DNA of 54,300 bases, from the NCBI RefSeq assembly GCF_017993425.1, contig NZ_JAGOMQ010000029.1:1-54300 (forward strand), in the 5' to 3' direction. Numbering within the stretch: position 1 is the first letter of the stretch; each line of letters starts with the position of its first letter. This document shows positions 15,098 through 22,869 of the stretch, piece by piece. The stretch is from Amaricoccus sp. Lineage in GTDB: Bacteria > Pseudomonadota > Alphaproteobacteria > Rhodobacterales > Rhodobacteraceae. The position numbers and the translations under genes were made by a program. The notes below the pieces were generated by a model. It was given only the letters and a program-made list of their open reading frames with translations, made no database searches and was not told the origin of the DNA.

Positions 15098-15904
15098 TCA
15101 GCGGCCGAGCTCCTGGGTGGCGCAGCTCTGGCCGCCGTCGACGGGGAGGCAGACGCCGGTGATGAAGGCGGCCTCGTCGGAGGCGAGGAAGACGGAAGCC
15201 GCGGCGATGTCCCAGGCGGTGCCCATGCGGCCGAGGGGCACGGCGGCGTTGCGGGCGGCGACCATCTCCTCGACGGAGCCGTACTGGCCGGAGATCTGGC
15301 GGTAGATCAGCGGGGTGTCGATCAGGCCGGGCATGATGCAGTTGGCGCGGATGCCCTGGCGGGCGTATTGCATGGCGAGGGCCACGGTCGCCTGGTTCAC
15401 CGCCGCCTTGGTGGCGTAGTAGGCGAAGTAGGGATAGCCGGTCCAGCGGATCGCCGCGAGGGACGAGATGTTGACGATCGCGCCGCCGCCCTGGGCCAGC
15501 ATGGCGGGCAGGACGGCCTTGGCCGTGCGGTAGACCGGGCCGAGGTTGAGGTCGATCGCGGCGGCGAAGGCGGCCTCGTCGAGCTCGACCGGGCCGCCCA
15601 TGTGGGTCGCGCCGACGTTGTTGTGCAGGATGTCGATGCGGCCGAAGGCGGCGAGCGTCTCGGCGACCGCGGCCTCGACGGAGGCGAGGCGGGTGACGTC
15701 GGCGGCGACGGCGATCGCCTCGAGGCCCTCGGCGGCGATGAGCGCGGCGGTCTCGCCGGCGGTGTCGGCGCTCAGGTCGACGCAGGCGACGCGGGCGCCC
15801 TCGCGGGCGTAGGCGACCGCGGCGGCCTTGCCGTTGCCCCAGCCCGGGCCGGACGAGCCCGCGCCGAAGACGATCGCCGCCTTTCCCTTCAGCCTGTCGG
15901 CCAT
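15098..15904 (-). CDS. Short-chain dehydrogenase/reductase (last gene of the PPC cluster)
   Basis: A 268-residue Rossmann-fold oxidoreductase. The cofactor loop is the variant GAGSSGPGWGNG (about residues 14-25) instead of the usual TGxxxGIG, NNVGATHMGG is the NNAG-type motif, and the catalytic Ser-Tyr-Lys triad is seen as ISSLA, then YFAYYATK (Tyr about 162, Lys about 166). The aspartate after the second strand (CVDLS) suggests NAD preference. It probably oxidises a hydroxyl group or hydroxyacyl-CoA in the pathway of the cluster. Separated from the PPC gene by 96 bases. Confidence 0.88.
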   Translation of the reverse strand: MADRLKGKAAIVFGAGSSGPGWGNGKAAAVAYAREGARVACVDLSADTAGETAALIAAEGLEAIAVAADVTRLASVEAAVAETLAAFGRIDILHNNVGATHMGGPVELDEAAFAAAIDLNLGPVYRTAKAVLPAMLAQGGGAIVNISSLAAIRWTGYPYFAYYATKAAVNQATVALAMQYARQGIRANCIMPGLIDTPLIYRQISGQYGSVEEMVAARNAAVPLGRMGTAWDIAAASVFLASDEAAFITGVCLPVDGGQSCATQELGR

Positions 15905-16000
15905 GGTGATCTCCGTTTGTGTTCGGGGGTGTCTGCTCGATGGCGCGCGGACGCCGCCGCGGGGGCGGGTGTGGGCGGGGCGCCTGTCGGGGGATCGGGA

Positions 16001-16393
16001 TCAGGCTGCGGGGAGCCATTCCTCGAGCGTGACCTCGAAGGTCATGCAGATCGGGTTGAGGCCGGGGACGAAGGGGCCGCCGCTGACGTTGCCCTCGGGG
16101 TCGGCGACGACGCCGGTGAGCGCGGCGCGGAGCGAGCCGTCGGGGGCGGAGCGGACCTCGCCGGCGAGGCTGACGATCTCGACGGCCGGGCCGCGGACGT
16201 GGCGCAGGCCGCCGTCGGCGTCGGCGAGGCAGGCGTCGACCAGCGATCCGAGCGCGCCGCGGACGAAGGCGTTGCGGAAGCCCTCGGCGAGGCAGAGCTT
16301 CTCGACGCCGAGCACGAGGTCCTCGTTGGGGGCGATGCGCGCGTAGGCGACGCGGCCCATGCTGCCGCTCTCGACGGCGATCGTGTCATCCAT
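16001..16393 (-). CDS. PPC/DUF296-domain protein, 130 aa (C-terminal-half type)
   Basis: A 130-residue protein with a PPC (DUF296) fold. It aligns with the C-terminal half of the 282-aa protein at 16955-17803: both have ED.V..., a LGSL motif, a VH or VR strand, and finish P(I/V)C(M/V)TFE. In plants PPC domains trimerise beside AT-hooks; bacterial members have no AT-hook and no settled function. No HxH metal motif is present in this half. Its start overlaps the end of the next PPC gene by eight bases, so the two are co-translated and may assemble into one complex. Confidence 0.75.
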   Translation of the reverse strand: MDDTIAVESGSMGRVAYARIAPNEDLVLGVEKLCLAEGFRNAFVRGALGSLVDACLADADGGLRHVRGPAVEIVSLAGEVRSAPDGSLRAALTGVVADPEGNVSGGPFVPGLNPICMTFEVTLEEWLPAA

Positions 16394-16940
16394 CGCGGGA
16401 CTCCCTGTGGGGCTGGAGGAGGGGGATGTTGGTCTCGGGGTCGAAGGCCTGGCGGAGCTCGAACTCGTCGAGCGAGGTGACGAGGACGGGGATCGGCGCG
16501 CGGCCGACGACGCAGGTCTCGGTCAGGATGTGGCCGCCCTTGACCTCGCCGGCCTCGGTGCGGATCGCGGCGTGGCAGTGGACGAGCGGCGCGCCCTTCA
16601 TGCTGCGGCCGATGGTGGCGTTGCCGAAGATCATGCAGGCGCGGCCCGCCGGGATCGGGCGGGTGTAGGCGATGACGGCGCTGCCCTCGGGGTCGGGCGG
16701 CGCGACGCAGTAGTCGAGCCGGTCGAAGAAGCCGCCGAGGATCGTCGTCGAGGCGCTGGTGATGCCGAGGGCCGCCAGCGGCTGGATCAGCCCGTCGAAG
16801 AGGGTGACGCCGGGCAGGAGCGCCAGCCGGACGTGGCGGCCGCTGGCGGAGCGCTGGCTCTGGATGCGGACGGGGTTGAACCGGCCTGGGTGAACCAGCG
16901 TCCGGGGCCTCGGCAGGGGCGATCCATGGGGCTCGGGCAT
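16386..16940 (-). CDS. PPC/DUF296-domain protein, 184 aa (N-terminal-half type, HxH motif)
   Basis: A 184-residue protein of the PPC/DUF296 superfamily. The segment LVHCHAAIRTEAGEVKGGH (about residues 122-140) gives the conserved HxH followed by GGH, which in structures of bacterial members forms a metal-like site at a trimer interface (family knowledge, recalled, not checked here). It aligns with the N-terminal half of the neighbouring 282-aa protein, sharing H.CHA...(G/S)GH and a following FE(L/V)...P(L)..P. Together with the 130-aa gene it forms a split counterpart of that fused protein. Cytoplasmic; function unknown, presumably in the catabolic pathway of the cluster. Confidence 0.75.
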   Translation of the reverse strand: MPEPHGSPLPRPRTLVHPGRFNPVRIQSQRSASGRHVRLALLPGVTLFDGLIQPLAALGITSASTTILGGFFDRLDYCVAPPDPEGSAVIAYTRPIPAGRACMIFGNATIGRSMKGAPLVHCHAAIRTEAGEVKGGHILTETCVVGRAPIPVLVTSLDEFELRQAFDPETNIPLLQPHRESRDG

Positions 16941-16954
16941 CTGGGCTCCTCCGG

Positions 16955-17803
16955 TCAGCCGGCTACGATCATCATCTCGAAGGTCACGCAGACCGGCGCG
17001 CGGCCGGGCAGGAGCGTGCCGCGGAACATCGCCCCCTCGGGGTCGACGCAGTGGACGCGCAGCCGCTCGGGGGTGGCGTCCGGCAGGAGCAGGATCTCCG
17101 AGGCGGGGGCCTCCATCGAGGGCGCGTCGGCGAAGTCGGCGCCGATCAGGCTGCCGATGCCGTAGAGCGCGGGCGCGGCGAAGCCGAGGCCGGCGGCGAC
17201 GGCGCGGGTGGCGGCGACGGCGTCCTCGTGCGGGCCGAAGGTGACGATTGCCGCGTTGGCCGGGCCGTCAGGGGCCTGCGTGGGCAGGGGGCGGAAGAGC
17301 GGGAACAGCGTCTCGTCGCAGGGGGTGACCTCGAAGCGCCCGCCGTCGAAGGCGACCGCGGTCACGGTCGCGTCGGCGGCGATGGTCACCTGGTCGGGCA
17401 GGAGGTGACCGGACTTCGGGTCCGGGGTGTCGGCGTCCCAGACGGCGTGGCAGTGCAGCCACCAGCTTCCGTCGCGGCGGCCGACGGTGGCGGTGGCGTG
17501 CTCGAGGGTGGCGCGGGCGCCGGTGCGGGTCTCGCTGTACCAGGCGGCGCGGACGCCGTCGGGCGAGCCGTAGCGCGGCATGACGTAGGCGTAGGGGCCG
17601 ATCTGGAGCCCGTCGAGGAGCAGCATGGCGGTGTCGCAGCCGAGCGCGTCCATCGCCGCGGCGACCGCGTCCATCAGCACGGCGCCGGCCGGCAGGGCGA
17701 CCTCGGCGCGGCGGGCGCGGCCGGGGACGACCCGGCGGCGCTCGGCGGCGGGGGGGCCGGGGTGGCGGATCAGCGCGTGGCGGTCGGCGAGCGTCGTGTC
17801 CAT
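16955..17803 (-). CDS. Two-domain PPC/DUF296 protein, 282 aa
   Basis: A 282-residue protein with two PPC-like halves. The N-terminal half (about 35-175) carries WWLHCHAVWD...SGHLL, the same HxH/GH pattern as the 184-aa neighbour. The C-terminal half (about 195-282) matches the 130-aa neighbour (GIGSLIGADF, RVHCVDP, APVCVTFEMMI). So the cluster holds one fused and one split version of the same architecture. Its ATG at 17803 overlaps the stop of the hexapeptide protein as TGATG. No known enzymatic assignment; metal-dependent chemistry on a CoA ester or keto acid is speculation. Confidence 0.75.
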   Translation of the reverse strand: MDTTLADRHALIRHPGPPAAERRRVVPGRARRAEVALPAGAVLMDAVAAAMDALGCDTAMLLLDGLQIGPYAYVMPRYGSPDGVRAAWYSETRTGARATLEHATATVGRRDGSWWLHCHAVWDADTPDPKSGHLLPDQVTIAADATVTAVAFDGGRFEVTPCDETLFPLFRPLPTQAPDGPANAAIVTFGPHEDAVAATRAVAAGLGFAAPALYGIGSLIGADFADAPSMEAPASEILLLPDATPERLRVHCVDPEGAMFRGTLLPGRAPVCVTFEMMIVAG

Positions 17804-18336
17804 CAGGCGATGGCCTCGGCGTGGCTGGCGTAGCGGCGCCATTTGGCGACGTAGACCTCGGCGGCGCGGCGGAGCCCGTCGATGGCGGCGGCGTCGAGGC
17901 TGCGGACGGCCTTGGCCGGCGCGCCGACGATCAGGCTGCCGTCGGGGAACTCCTTGCCCTCGGTCACCAGCGCGTTGGCGCCGACGATGCAGTTGGCCCC
18001 GATGCGGGCGCCGTTGAGGATGGTCGCGCCCATGCCGATCAGGGTGTTGTCGCCGATGGCGCAGCCGTGGACGATGGCCGCGTGGCCGATGGTGCAGCCG
18101 GCGCCGATCACGAGCGGGAAGCCCGGGTCGGCGTGGAGCACCGCGTTGTCCTGGACGTTGGTTCCGTCGCCGATGGAGACGGGGGCGTCGTCGGCGCGGA
18201 TCGCCGCCCCGAACCACACGCCGACGTCGCGGCCGAGGGTCACCCGGCCCGCCACGCTGGCGCTCGGCGCCACCCAGAAGGCGCCCGCCTCGGGTAGATC
18301 GGGGACGTCGTCCCCGTTGAGCCTGTAGATCGTCAT
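17803..18336 (-). CDS. Gamma-carbonic-anhydrase-like hexapeptide protein (PaaY/CaiE type)
   Basis: A 177-residue left-handed beta-helix protein, seen from hexapeptide repeats between about residues 25 and 140. The three zinc-binding histidines of gamma carbonic anhydrases are present: VLHADP, then CTIGHAAIVHG. In catabolic operons with CoA ligases and thiolases, family members such as PaaY (a CoA thioesterase) and CaiE play accessory roles, and that fits this context better than CO2 hydration. It is the first gene after a 150-base spacer with a candidate operator, so the PPC/SDR part may be separately transcribed. Confidence 0.82.
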   Translation of the reverse strand: MTIYRLNGDDVPDLPEAGAFWVAPSASVAGRVTLGRDVGVWFGAAIRADDAPVSIGDGTNVQDNAVLHADPGFPLVIGAGCTIGHAAIVHGCAIGDNTLIGMGATILNGARIGANCIVGANALVTEGKEFPDGSLIVGAPAKAVRSLDAAAIDGLRRAAEVYVAKWRRYASHAEAIA

Positions 18337-18386
18337 CGTCCCGTTCCCTCCCTTGCGCGCCGCCTCAGAGACCGTGACGCCGCGTG

Positions 18387-18402
18387 CTAACACGTGTGTT
18401 AG
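18387..18402. promoter_or_regulatory. Palindrome CTAACAC-GT-GTGTTAG upstream of the hexapeptide gene
   Basis: A perfect 7-2-7 inverted repeat, 51 bases before the start at 18336, in an AT-rich spacer that also contains GATACT-like and ATCATGAT sequences. It fits a repressor operator. The regulator is unknown; the IclR protein of the cluster or a TetR-type protein elsewhere are candidates. Confidence 0.55.
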
Positions 18403-18486
18403 TCGGATCAAGTATCTGAAATATCATGATAATTTCACTCCGTTAGCCGATTGGTCTTGAAGGTTGACGCGCGTCTGCGGCGGTGC

Positions 18487-19263
18487 TCAGGCCGCGCCGA
18501 CCGTGGCGGCGCGCGACTTGCCCGTCAGGATGCCGGCCGCGGTGAAGCCGCCGTCGACGCTGAGCGTCTGCCCGGTCACGTAGCCGGAGCGCGACCCGTC
18601 GAGCAGGAAGACGACCGCCGCGGCGATCTCCTCGGGCGTGCCGTAGCGGCGCATCGGCACGGCGCCCATCCAGGTGGCGCGGGCGACGTCGTCGTGGTGC
18701 TCGCGGACCATCGGCGTCTCGATCGGGCCGGGGGCGACGACGTTGACGCGCACGCCGATCTCGGCGAACTCGACGGCGAGGACGAGGCTCATCGTCACCA
18801 CCGCGCCCTTGGAGGCGCCGTAGGCGACCCGCCCCTCGTTGCCGCGGAGGCCGGAGACGGAGGCGATGTTGACGATGGAGCCGCCGCGGCCCCGCATGGC
18901 GCGGGCCGCCTCGCGGGCGACGACGAAGGAGCCGACGACGTTGATGTCGAGGATGCGGCGGAAGAGCGCGGCGTCGGTCTCCATCGCGGGCAGGTCGCGG
19001 GCGATGCCGGCGGAGTTGACCACGCCGGCGATCGGCGCGAAGTCGCGCTCGATCTCGGCGATCTCGGCGGCGACCGCGGCCTCGTCGGAGACGTCGATGC
19101 CGGCGACGCGCGCCGTGGCCGGGTCGAGCGCGGCGCGGGCCGCGTCGAGGGCGGCGCCGGGGAGGTCGAGGACGACCGCCCTCCAGCCCTCGGCCAGCAC
19201 CGCGTCGATGACGGCGCGGCCGATGCCGGAGGCGCCGCCGGTGACGACGACCGCGCCGCTCAT
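18487..19263 (-). CDS. Short-chain dehydrogenase/reductase (FabG-like)
   Basis: A 258-residue SDR. The classical motifs are complete: TGGASGIG (about residues 8-15), NSAGIA (about 83), IASVSG with the catalytic Ser and YGASKGA (Tyr about 150, Lys about 154), and the C-terminal YVTGQTLSVDGG typical of FabG-like enzymes. LDLPG after the second strand suggests NAD preference. The ATG overlaps the stop of the CoA ligase (four bases), so the two are coupled. A likely role is oxidation of a 3-hydroxyacyl-CoA before thiolytic cleavage by the thiolase of the operon. Confidence 0.9.
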   Translation of the reverse strand: MSGAVVVTGGASGIGRAVIDAVLAEGWRAVVLDLPGAALDAARAALDPATARVAGIDVSDEAAVAAEIAEIERDFAPIAGVVNSAGIARDLPAMETDAALFRRILDINVVGSFVVAREAARAMRGRGGSIVNIASVSGLRGNEGRVAYGASKGAVVTMSLVLAVEFAEIGVRVNVVAPGPIETPMVREHHDDVARATWMGAVPMRRYGTPEEIAAAVVFLLDGSRSGYVTGQTLSVDGGFTAAGILTGKSRAATVGAA

Positions 19264-20843
19264 TGCAGCGCGCCCAGGCGGTCGAGCTCCTCGCGGACGA
19301 GCTTCTTGGTGATCTTGCCGTAGGCCGACTTCGGCAGCGCGTCCCAGAACAGGAAGCGCTTCGGCATCTTGTAGCGCGAGAGCTTGCCGGAGAGGTGGGC
19401 GGCCAGCGCCTCCTCGCTGACCGCGCCGCCGTTGGCGACGCAGACCGCGATGCCGACCTCGCCCCAGAGCGGGTCGGGAACGCCGACGACGGCGACCTCG
19501 CTGATGCCGGGGAAGGTCAGGATCTTCTCCTCGATCTCGCGCGGGTAGATGTTCGAGCCGCCGGAGATGTACATGTCCGAGCCGCGACCGGTGATGTAGA
19601 GGAAGCCCTCGGCGTCGACGTGGCCGAGGTCGCCGGTGCGGAACCAGCCATTGCGGAACGACTTCGCGTTGGCCTCGGGGTTGTTGTAGTAGCCGGCGAA
19701 GACGGCGGGGCCGATCACGCAGATCTCGCCGGTCTCGCCGGGGCCGAGGGCCGCGCCGTCGTCGTCCTGGATCTGGACCTGCATCCCGGTGCGCTCGAAG
19801 CCGCAGGTGCCGACGCGCACGCCCTCGCCGTCCTCGGCCGCGTGGAGGGCGGGGGGGAGGACGGTGATGGCGCCGGTGACCTCGCCGAGGCCGAAGTACT
19901 GGACGAGGACCGGGCCGAGCGCCTTCAGGGCGCGCTTCTGGTCCTCGCGGTACATCGGCGCGCCGGCGTAGATGACGTAGCGCAGGCTCGAATGGTCGAA
20001 GCGGTCGACGGCCTCGTGCTCGACCAGCATCTTGAGGATGGTCGGCACGGTGAACATGGTCGAGACGCGCCACTTCTCGACGAGCGACCAGACGGCCTCG
20101 ACGTCGAAGCTCTCGCCGGCCGGCATCACGGTCTTCACGCCGCGGGCGACCTGGGTGAGCTGGTGGACGCCGGCGCCGTGGGAGAGCGGCGCGACGACGA
20201 GCGAGGCGTCGGCCGAGGTGAGGCCGGGCATCAGGTCGACGAGGTGGCTGTTGACCACGAAGGCCATCTGGCCGTGGGTCAGCACCGCCGCCTTGGGGCG
20301 GCCGGTGGTGCCGGAGGTGAAGAAGAACCAGCAGGGGTCGTCGCGGTCGACCGCGACCTCGGCGGGGGTGGCGCCCCGGTGCTCCGCGACCAGCGCCTCG
20401 TAGGAGGGGCCGAAGTCCGCCTCGCCGATGGCGACGGTGAAGGCGGTGCGGCAGGCGGCCGCGTGGTCGGGAAAACTCGCGTTGCAGATCATGCCGATCG
20501 CGCCGGAGGCCTCGCAGAGGTAGCGCACCTCGTCCGGCGTCTGGCGGAAGTTGGTCGGGACGAAGACCGCGCCGATGCGGAAGCAGGCGAACATCGTCTC
20601 GAAGAGCTGGTTGCAGTTCTGCGACTGCACGAGGATGCGGTCGCCCTTGGTCACGCCGAAGCGGGTCTGCAGGGCCGCGGCGATGGCGTCGATGCGGGCG
20701 TCGAGCTCGGACCAGCTCCAGGTCGCGTCGCCCCAGACCACCGCGACGGCGTCGGGCTCGCGGCGGCGGGCCTGGGAGACGAACTGGGCGAGGTTCATCA
20801 CCCGCGTCGAGCAGGGCGCGAGGCCTCCGGCGGGGTCGGTCAT
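19260..20843 (-). CDS. AMP-dependent acyl-CoA synthetase/ligase
   Basis: A 527-residue member of the ANL superfamily that would activate the imported carboxylate as a CoA ester. The P-loop-like FFFTSGTTGRPKAAV lies near residue 178, YFGLGEVTG near 318, RTGDLGHVDAEGF near 408, and the catalytic lysine of the C-terminal lid in KSAYGKITKK near 512. A second Met at residue 16 is an alternative start. The ATG overlaps the thiolase stop and the stop overlaps the SDR start. Acyl specificity cannot be read from sequence; relatives act on medium-chain or aromatic acids. Confidence 0.9.
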   Translation of the reverse strand: MTDPAGGLAPCSTRVMNLAQFVSQARRREPDAVAVVWGDATWSWSELDARIDAIAAALQTRFGVTKGDRILVQSQNCNQLFETMFACFRIGAVFVPTNFRQTPDEVRYLCEASGAIGMICNASFPDHAAACRTAFTVAIGEADFGPSYEALVAEHRGATPAEVAVDRDDPCWFFFTSGTTGRPKAAVLTHGQMAFVVNSHLVDLMPGLTSADASLVVAPLSHGAGVHQLTQVARGVKTVMPAGESFDVEAVWSLVEKWRVSTMFTVPTILKMLVEHEAVDRFDHSSLRYVIYAGAPMYREDQKRALKALGPVLVQYFGLGEVTGAITVLPPALHAAEDGEGVRVGTCGFERTGMQVQIQDDDGAALGPGETGEICVIGPAVFAGYYNNPEANAKSFRNGWFRTGDLGHVDAEGFLYITGRGSDMYISGGSNIYPREIEEKILTFPGISEVAVVGVPDPLWGEVGIAVCVANGGAVSEEALAAHLSGKLSRYKMPKRFLFWDALPKSAYGKITKKLVREELDRLGALQ

Positions 20844-22009
20844 CGCGCGCGCTCCAGGATCGAGACGTAGTTGGCGACGGCGGCGCCGCCCATGTTGAAG
20901 ACGCCGGCGAGGCTTGCGTCCTTCACCTGCATGTCGCCGGCGTCGCCGGCGAGCTGCATCGCGGCCATGACGTGCTGCGAGACGCCGGTGGCGCCGATCG
21001 GGTGGCCGCGGGACTTCAGGCCGCCGGAGGGGTTGACAGGCAGGGCGCCGTCCATGCGGGAGACGCCTTCGCGGATCACCTTCCAGCCCTCGCCGCGGGG
21101 GGCGAGGCCCATCGCCTCGTACTCGATCATCTCGGCCATGGTGAAGCAGTCGTGGGTCTCGACGAGGTCGAGGTCGGTCACCGCGACGCCGGCCGCGGCG
21201 AGCGCCTCGGCCCAGGCGCGGTGGGCGCCCTCGAAGGCGACTGGGTCACGGCGGGAGAGCGCGAGGAAGTCGTTGGCCTGGGCCCGGGCGCGGAAGGCGA
21301 TGGCGCGCTCCAACCCGGCCGCCGTCTCGGCGTCGGCGAGGACCAGCGCCGCGGCGCCGTCGGAGACGAGCGAGCAGTCGGTGCGGCGGAGGGGGCCGGC
21401 GACGTGCGGGTTCTTCTCCGAGATCGTGTTGCAGAAGTCGAAGCCGAAGTCCTTCCGCATGTGGGCCCAGGGGTTGTTCATGCCGTTGGCGTGGTTCTTG
21501 GCGGCGATCATCGCGAGCTCGGCGGAGCGGTCGCCGTAGCGCTGGAAGTAGTTGCCGGCGATCAGGCCGAAGACGCCGGCGAAGCCGCCCTCGGTGTCGC
21601 CCTCCTCGGCGCGGTAGCTGGCGTTGAGGAGCACGTCGCCGACGTCGGCGGTGGGGAGCGCGGTCATCTTCTCGACGCCGACCACCAGCGCGACGCGGCC
21701 GCGGCCGGCGGCGATGAAGTCCATCGCGGCGTGGATGGCGGCGGAGCCGGTGGCGCAGGCGTTCTCGAGCCGGACGGCGGGCACGGTTTCGAGGCCCGGG
21801 GTGCCCATGGCGACGAGCGCGCCCTGGAAGTCCTGCTTCTGGAAGCCGTTGTTGAAGCAGCCGACGAAGATGCCGTCGAGGTCGCCGGTCTCGACGCCGG
21901 CGTGGTCGAGCGCCGGGGCCACCACCTCGGCCATCAGCTCCATCGTGTCGGCGGCGGAAGACTTGCCGAACCTGGAGTGCGCCCAACCGACGATCTGCGG
22001 GTCAGCCAT
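20840..22009 (-). CDS. Thiolase-superfamily acyl-CoA acyltransferase (SCP2/SCPx type)
   Basis: A 389-residue thiolase. The nucleophile is Cys85 in RLENACATGSAA. The downstream motifs are ETHDCFTMAEM (about 295) and NPSGGLKSRGHPIGATG (about 335), typical of the SCP2-type branch rather than classical acetyl-CoA acetyltransferases. In steroid catabolism such thiolase-fold enzymes (for example Ltp2) need a DUF35 partner; no DUF35 gene is seen here, which makes the PPC proteins interesting as possible substitutes (speculation). The ATG lies inside the last codons of the IclR gene (eight-base overlap). Confidence 0.88.
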   Translation of the reverse strand: MADPQIVGWAHSRFGKSSAADTMELMAEVVAPALDHAGVETGDLDGIFVGCFNNGFQKQDFQGALVAMGTPGLETVPAVRLENACATGSAAIHAAMDFIAAGRGRVALVVGVEKMTALPTADVGDVLLNASYRAEEGDTEGGFAGVFGLIAGNYFQRYGDRSAELAMIAAKNHANGMNNPWAHMRKDFGFDFCNTISEKNPHVAGPLRRTDCSLVSDGAAALVLADAETAAGLERAIAFRARAQANDFLALSRRDPVAFEGAHRAWAEALAAAGVAVTDLDLVETHDCFTMAEMIEYEAMGLAPRGEGWKVIREGVSRMDGALPVNPSGGLKSRGHPIGATGVSQHVMAAMQLAGDAGDMQVKDASLAGVFNMGGAAVANYVSILERAR

Positions 22010-22838
22010 TGTCGTGTTCCTCCTTTGCAGGACCTGTCGGCCCGAAAATTCTCGCCATCCGGCGCTCCACCGCGGCGGTCTCGCGCCGCAGCGCGCCGGC
22101 AAGCTCGAGCTGGCGCTCGCGTTGCAGGCGCGACTCGACCGCGGCGATCGAGAGCGCGCCGGCGACCCCGCCGTCGGGGAAGCGCACCGGCATGGCGATC
22201 CCCCACGAGCCGGCGATGAAGCGCCCGGGGTTGAGCGCGTAGCCGTTCTCGCGCGCCCGCTGGATGTCGGCGGCCAGGATCTCCGGAGAGTAGCCGCCGT
22301 AGCGCCCGAGGTCGGGCGCCAGGTCCTGGACGATCCGCCCGGCCTCGGCGTCGGGCAGCGCGGCGAGGATGGCGAGCGAGCCCGCGCCGACGCCGAGGGG
22401 ATGCTGGTCCCCGGTCTGCAGCGCGTGGGTGCGCAGCGGGTGGCTGCCCTCCTGGCGGTGCAGGCAGACGGAGTAGTTGCCGTGCCGGACCGAGACGAAG
22501 CTCGCGTCGCGCGTCTCGGCCGACAGGACGCGCAGCGACTCGGCGGCGTGGGCGAGGAGCCCGTGCCGCGGCGTCGCCAGCACGCCGAGGACGTAGGCCT
22601 CGCTGCCGAGCCGGTAGCGCCGGGTCGCCGGGTCCTGCTCGAGGAGGCGGGCCTTGATCAGCGCGACGAGGAGCCGCCGCGCCGTCGGCTTGTTGAGGCC
22701 GCTGCCGGCGACCACCTCGGCCAGCGAGGCGCCGGCGGCGCCGGCGCGGCCGACGAGGGAGAGGAGCGACAGCGCCCGGTCGATCGACTGGGTGCCGGAG
22801 ACCGGCTCGCTCTCGCCCAGGACCAGCTGTCGGTTCAT
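22002..22838 (-). CDS. IclR-family transcriptional regulator
   Basis: A 278-residue regulator with an N-terminal winged helix (about residues 15-75; ALSLLSLVGRAGAAGASLAEV, then LNKPTARRLLVAL) and a C-terminal IclR effector-binding GAF-like domain (AMPVRFPDGGVAGALSIA near 230). Start 22838 has GGGAGCGGGAG upstream; longer frames were rejected. It lies inside the operon, after the TRAP genes and before the thiolase, so it probably senses the pathway substrate or an intermediate and controls the cluster, perhaps through the palindromes at 25835-26086. Confidence 0.88.
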   Translation of the reverse strand: MNRQLVLGESEPVSGTQSIDRALSLLSLVGRAGAAGASLAEVVAGSGLNKPTARRLLVALIKARLLEQDPATRRYRLGSEAYVLGVLATPRHGLLAHAAESLRVLSAETRDASFVSVRHGNYSVCLHRQEGSHPLRTHALQTGDQHPLGVGAGSLAILAALPDAEAGRIVQDLAPDLGRYGGYSPEILAADIQRARENGYALNPGRFIAGSWGIAMPVRFPDGGVAGALSIAAVESRLQRERQLELAGALRRETAAVERRMARIFGPTGPAKEEHDNG

Positions 22839-22869
22839 CTCCCGCTCCCTCGCCTTCCCTGCCTGTGCC

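Noticed and set aside
19263-20870. A 535-codon plus-strand open frame opposite the CoA ligase
   Set aside because: Antisense shadow of a gene with clear ANL motifs; its translation is Gly/Ala/Asp-rich without any family motif. Similar long shadows occur opposite most genes because stop codons are rare at this GC content.
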